Notes under the pieces: generated by a model
Told to the model about the DNA's origin: nothing
What the model saw: only the letters and a program-made list of their open reading frames with translations
Databases searched by the model: none
Assembly (NCBI GenBank): GCA_032209605.1
Contig: JASFXZ010000012.1
Location: forward strand, 310,001-374,000
Direction of reading: 5' to 3'
Source of the DNA: Mactromeris polynyma
Taxonomy: Eukaryota; Mollusca; Bivalvia; Venerida; Mactridae
Length of the DNA stretch: 64,000 nt
Shown here: positions 59,236 through 64,000 of the stretch, one piece after another
Position numbering within the stretch: position 1 is the first letter of the stretch
Layout of the letters: each line of letters begins with the position of its first letter
Program-made: the position numbers and the translations under genes

Positions 59236-60652
59236 GTTTTTTTTTACTTGAAAAGCTCCGAATGTACCACTTCTCGGAAAACTCGTTAGCTTTGATGCGG
59301 TTTTATTTGCATTTAATAGAAGGCAATGTGTAAAAATCGGATCCAACAAGTCAACCTTTCAAGAGGTCAAATCCGGTGTTCCACAGGGATCTATTCTTGG
59401 TCCCCTCCTTTTCCTAATATATATCAATGACATTCCATTTTATCTTCAAAATTCGACCATCGATCTCTACGCAGATGACTCAACATTATACTTATCTGGT
59501 TATAACATTGTCGAAATACAGCAGTCCCTACAGGGCGATTTGGACATAGTTTCTGATTGGTGTTTCCGGAACAACATGTCCATTCATCCTAATAAAACTA
59601 AATGTATGATAATTTCAAATGCTAAAAGACCTGTACTAAATTCTTCGCTATCACTTCATGTAAATAATATCACTCTAGAACAGGTAAGTAACCACAATAT
59701 GCTTGGAGTAATCATTGATAAAAATCTTCGCTGGAATGCACATATAGATCACGTATGTCACAAACTCAACTCAAAGTTAAATTTATTAAAAAGAATAAAC
59801 TATATCTTAAACACCAACACAAGGAAATTATTCTACAATTCTTACATATTATCTTCAATGGACTATTGTTGCCCAATATGGTGTCGAGGGCTTGTAGCAA
59901 ACAACAAGAAAGTATCCATAATACAGAAAAAAGCAGCAAAAATTATTCTACACAGACCACAAATAACACCATCACGACCCTTATTCATTGAATTAGGGTG
60001 GCTATCATTTGAAAATAGATGTAAATTTCTCTCGGCAACTATAGTGCATAAATTCTCACATAATAAAATGCCCACCTACTTTCATGATATAATTTCTTTC
60101 ACCCACAATTCTACATACTCATTAAGATCCACCACCAACAATGACATAGCACCGTTTTCCTTTAAATCAAATTATGGTAAAGAAACATTCTCTTTTTATG
60201 CTCGTGAGGTATGTAATTCAATTCCTGTAAATATACGTTGCCTGTCTGATACAGAAACTTTTAAAAATAATTATAGGAACTACTTAATGCTTAAACAATG
60301 ATATCAATAATATTTCATTATTGTATGTATGTGTCTTATTTGAGGTGTCTGTTGTTGTTTTATTTCAATTTTTATCTTCAGATCATCTTAACTTTTGTAG
60401 TTTTTAATAGTCTCATTAACATACTGATGTTAAAACATGATGTTCATGTACAATGTATTGTGTGTGCGTGTGTGAATACGTGTTTGATTGTGTGGATGTG
60501 CGTGCGTGTGCGTGTGTGAATTCTTGTTTGTTTGTGCGTGTTTATATTGTTAATAGAAGGCCCTATTGAAAAAAAGATGTACAATTTATTGTTAACCTTA
60601 ACTATGTAACCTTCTGAAAATAAAGAATGTATTATTATTATTATTATTATTA
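59236..60652 (+). mobile_element. 5'-truncated LINE with partly intact reverse transcriptase
   Basis: RT region: LEKLRMYHFSENSLALM (59250-59300), a one-base frameshift near 59320, then an open frame to TGA 60299-60301 with NRRQCVKIG, SGVPQGSILGPLLFLIYIND, YADDSTLYL (intact catalytic Asp pair), NPNKTKCMII-like HPNKTKCMIIS, LGVIIDKNLRWNAHI, and a C-terminal domain. The 3' UTR is TG-rich, has AATAAA at about 60619, and ends in (TTA)n at 60630-60652. RT motif order and microsatellite tail fit a CR1/L2/Jockey-type clade. It is the best preserved of the four LINEs here, so probably the youngest. Confidence 0.9.
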
Positions 60653-60659
60653 AGGGACA

Positions 60660-61500
60660 CAATGAATAATGTTATGTGGAAATACTTACACCATGTCCGA
60701 TATTTACAGTCATAAACAATCATATTTGAATATGATAACATGTTAGTATGCTCACTGTATAATATATGTATATATATCATACCCAGAATGATGTGTGATT
60801 ACAGACTCTTTTGTCTTAAAGTAGCTATACGGTCAAAACGTTAACAAAATGACTAAGAAATATATTCCGAATACGTTTCTGCAAAATCGATACCTATATT
60901 CCGGGGAAAGGTTTTGGTAAACAAAACTGAACTTATCAAGATATCCTCTTTTGTAAAAGAAGCATTGGGTAAACGTTCTACTATTTTGAACGTTGATGTT
61001 TAAATTATTTTGTTCATCTTAACATAATGTTACTTTTTCATAATTATTCTACTATAATAATTCAGATTTTTTATTAATTAACACTTTGATGTGTGTTTCT
61101 TCACAATGTATATAGCTCACTTGTTTAAAAAATATTGTATGTAAATTCACGTTGACACTTTATGTAAATGATATGTATTTATTGACTATGTACTATGTAT
61201 AAGTCTAAATAAAACTTCTGTCTGTCTGTCTGTTAATTATAATTTTCACTTAGACAGTAACCCGAAAGAAAAATACGAATGTCAACAGAACACGCCTTTG
61301 TAAGGCGTATAGAATTGTCTGTAAAGTACCCCCAACAGTCACGCATACGTTCTATTTTTACACACACAGTAATTGAACAAAGTAAACCTGTTTAGTTTAA
61401 TAAATAGGCTTCGGCAATTATTTAACTTTCTTACTAAGGTTAGATTCGCGGGTGGATGTATGAAATATTCGTCTATGATTTAATAATGTGTTGGAATTAA
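60660..61500. other. intergenic; old retroelement tail with (CTGT)n at about 61218-61233
   Basis: AATAAAACTTCTGTCTGTCT near 61208 resembles a retroelement 3' end with a tetranucleotide tail. The rest is AT-rich and may include the promoter of the secreted-protein gene starting at 61519. Confidence 0.4.
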
Positions 61501-61518
61501 GTTTATTTCGTTTAAATC

Positions 61519-61594
61519 ATGAATTGGCGTTATTTAATAACTTTGGTCATTATTACTTTTACTGCAACTGTGACAAGTGCCAACAATGAAAACG
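61519..61594 (+). CDS. first coding exon of an unidentified secreted protein
   Basis: ATG at 61519 encodes MNWRYLITLVIITFTATVTS, a classical signal peptide (short basic n-region, hydrophobic core, Ser-Ala cleavage region), then ANNEN, and ends one base into a Gly codon at donor G|GTAATA. A phase-1 exit after a signal peptide is typical of extracellular proteins. A matching acceptor (TTTCATTTAG at 63986) begins an exon GC GGG TAT CGT TGT, giving G-G-Y-R-C, at the very end of the window; it may be exon 2. The mature domain is outside the window, so no function is assigned. Confidence 0.6.
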
Positions 61595-62224
61595 GTAATA
61601 TACTTTTTCGCCAAACTATTACATTTTGACCATGTTATTCCTCTGTATATTTTATCACATTAACTTATTTTATGCTATTTTAAATTCACCTCTTGGTGCC
61701 ATAGTGTTGGTGCTGTTGTTGTAAGAGTGGTGTTCTCACCGTCACATTCCATGTAAGTGACAATCTTATTAATATGATGATAAAATTACTCTACGATACT
61801 TTTCACGGTTTGACAATATGCAAGTACGCGAAGCATGAAAGCCTAAGTTGATCCGATTTTAATGAGATTATAATGTTTGATAGACATTTCAACCTTAAAA
61901 TACTAATTGAATGTTTGGGGTTTTCTTGTTACATAATGCCAATGGTTTTAATTTATGAACATTATATAAAACCCTGATTTGATGTAAAAATACAATAATA
62001 GTGACATTGTATTCAAAAAATATTATTTTTGATATCGTGTTCGATTAACATGTAGACAATACACTTAGTATAATGTTATCTAAAAGTATTTAAGTTTGTT
62101 AGTGAGCAATGCAACGTATCATCCCGGTGACACATGCGCACGTTATTTCTGAATAGTATATCATTATAAATTATATTAAAATTATATTATAGCACATAAT
62201 TTACAGGATATGATATAGCTTCGA

Positions 62225-62815
62225 GTCCACAAAAACGCCGCACTAGTGCCAAGTAAATGTCGTGCAATGTTTATATACATACAAAACACTGCACAAATGC
62301 CCAGTAAATGTCGTGCAATGTTTATCGGCAATACAAAATGTCTGCTCTAATGCCAAGTAAATGTCGTGCAATGTTCATCTACAAAACAAAATGTCTGCTC
62401 CAATACCAAGTAAATATCGTGCAATGTTTATCTGCAATACAAATTGTCAGTTCCAAACCCAAGTAAATATCGTGCAATGTTTATCTGCAATACAAATTGT
62501 CAGTTCCAAACCCAAGTAAATGTCGTGCAATGTTTATATCTGCAATACAAATTGTCAGTTCCAAACCCAAGTAAATATCGTGCAATGTTTATCTGCAATA
62601 CAAATTGTCAGTTCCAAACCCAAGTAAATGTCGTGCAATGTTTATCTGCAATACAAATTGTCAGTTCCAAACCCAAGTAAATGTCGTGCAATGTTTATCT
62701 ACAATACAAAATGTCTGCTCCAGTGCCCAGTTAATGTCGTGCAATGTTTATCGACAATACAAATATGTCTGCATCAATGCCCAGTAAATTTCATGCAATG
62801 TTTATTAACAATACA
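62225..62815. repeat. 53-bp minisatellite, about 11 copies, in the putative first intron of the secreted-protein gene
   Basis: The unit is CAAGTAAATGTCGTGCAATG followed by TTTATCTGCAATACAAATTG and TCAGTTCCAAACC. The central five copies are nearly identical and the flanks diverged (GTCTGCTCCAATGCC), consistent with expansion from the middle. Confidence 0.93.
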
Positions 62816-63986
62816 AAAAGAAGTGTATTTTTTCAAATTACCAATTTGAGTTGACATTCGAAGCTTAAAGCGTCGCGTATTTTAGGAAGACAGACTCGTC
62901 TTTAAATATGTAACCATTCTTAATCATATTTATCTAGTAAAGTACGCTATTCATTTCTTGTCATAAGTTGCCTTTATCATCTATTAGATACTTTACCCGG
63001 GTCGGGTTTTAATAATCTTAACAAAGATTTTGAAAACTAATTATATTTCTATCTTTAAATATGTTATCGAAATATCATAGATTACAGTAAAACGTCAATA
63101 ATGAGACCATCTTTGAGATTCTTCAAAACTGGTCTTCTTATTGAGCTGGTCTTAATATTGAGGTTGAATAAAGAGCAAAACAGGAAAATGGTCTTGAACA
63201 TGTGAGATTTTACTGTACTAAACTTACGGGGTTCTGTATGCTTCTTATGTTTCTGGTTGGAAATGGAACGTGAATTACAACTTTACATGTCATTGATTAA
63301 GGTATTCCATCCATAATGGACTTTTCTCCGAAGGCAAATGAAACTTGTATTGATTCAATCTGTACTTTAATGCGGATATAAAGTTTAAATTTCATCAATT
63401 TTTACCGTTCGGTTTACTATGAGAAGGTGTCAGTCACACCTTATATCAGTCAGATATATAAACAGATTTTAGCAATTGAGCTTGCCACAAATTGTGCCAA
63501 CAAAATTATCCGCTCTGAAAACAGGATTGCAAAATAGTGAAACGTCATGAATGCAACTATTATTCTAAATCACAAGTTCAGTACTTAGTTGGCGTGAAAT
63601 AATATTATTATTATTTAATGTCGTTACATTAAAACAAATCTAAAATCACTTTAACGCACAACAGTGTTCAGGTTTACGGAATGTCGAAAAGATTTCGACC
63701 GCAAATACACACATACATGTTACATTCATGTTTTAAACTTGATGAAATTTGAATAGTTATTGAACTTCCATGGCCTGAAGGTATTCACTTATATGGTGAA
63801 CGTGAACCCAATAATGTTCCTCTTGATCTAATCTTGTACCAAATTAAATGTATTTACGGCTACATATGACTGACTGTTTTGAATCCTGGCTTGGTCATTT
63901 TGGTGTAAATCTATGTTTATTGAGCACTGACCTTAGCAATAGATTGTTAATTTCACACATAAACAACATCAATTACTTTCATTTAG
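62816..63986. other. intron or intergenic sequence with one MITE
   Basis: Apart from the MITE at 63083-63217 nothing is recognised. No exon with convincing coding character was seen before the acceptor at 63986. Confidence 0.5.
63083..63217. mobile_element. MITE-like element, copy 3
   Basis: TACAGTAAAACGTCAATAAT on the left and GAGATTTTACTGTA on the right are inverted termini; internal AAACTGGTCTTCTTATTGAG and TTGAGGTTGAATAAAGAGCA match the other two copies in inverted order. Confidence 0.7.
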
Positions 63987-64000
63987 GCGGGTATCGTTGT

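Overview
This is eukaryotic, AT-rich, intron-rich DNA. It fits a lophotrochozoan, most likely a mollusc: frequent ACATGTA-type words, interspersed repeats that resemble molluscan families, an invertebrate-type IL-17 gene, and mitochondrial and metabolic genes with many short exons. The assignment rests on sequence style and gene content and was not tested by a search. Most long open frames here are artefacts of tandem arrays. The real genes are split into short exons, which I located by homology and splice-phase bookkeeping.

Layout. (1) 3166-19639, + strand: the C-terminal 302 codons of a divergent hexokinase. Its introns hold kilobase minisatellites (38, 41, 24/25 and 72 bp units). It carries a duplicated 140-bp exon (6a/6b) that looks mutually exclusive, and both copies use a GC 5' splice site. 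(2) 20.1-25.2 kb: MITEs and three more minisatellites. (3) 25732-31578, - strand: a complete three-exon interleukin-17-like cytokine gene of 187 codons, with a 5-kb intron holding LINE and SINE relics. A 2-kb array of 41-bp units lies upstream. (4) 35.7-41.1 kb: inverted-repeat DNA elements, including a 1.6-kb element with 35-bp-plus termini and an internal open frame. (5) 42497-52113, - strand: a complete ten-exon SUCLG1 gene (succinyl-CoA ligase alpha subunit, 325 aa). In one exon the 3' end and its splice donor are tandemly repeated six times. (6) 52.3-55.1 kb: a TIR element just upstream of SUCLG1, carrying CRE-like and NRF-1-like palindromes, followed by a decayed LINE. (7) 55.77-58.44 kb: a composite higher-order satellite. 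(8) 59.24-60.65 kb: a younger 5'-truncated LINE. (9) 61519 onward, + strand: a signal-peptide first exon of an unidentified secreted protein whose gene runs past the window end.

The three protein genes do not form an operon or pathway; hexokinase and SUCLG1 are both in central carbon metabolism, but this is ordinary animal gene neighbourhood. The unusual features are the density of tandem arrays (about 20 kb of 64), their closeness to splice donors in SUCLG1 and hexokinase, and the hexokinase exon duplication with a GC-AG intron.
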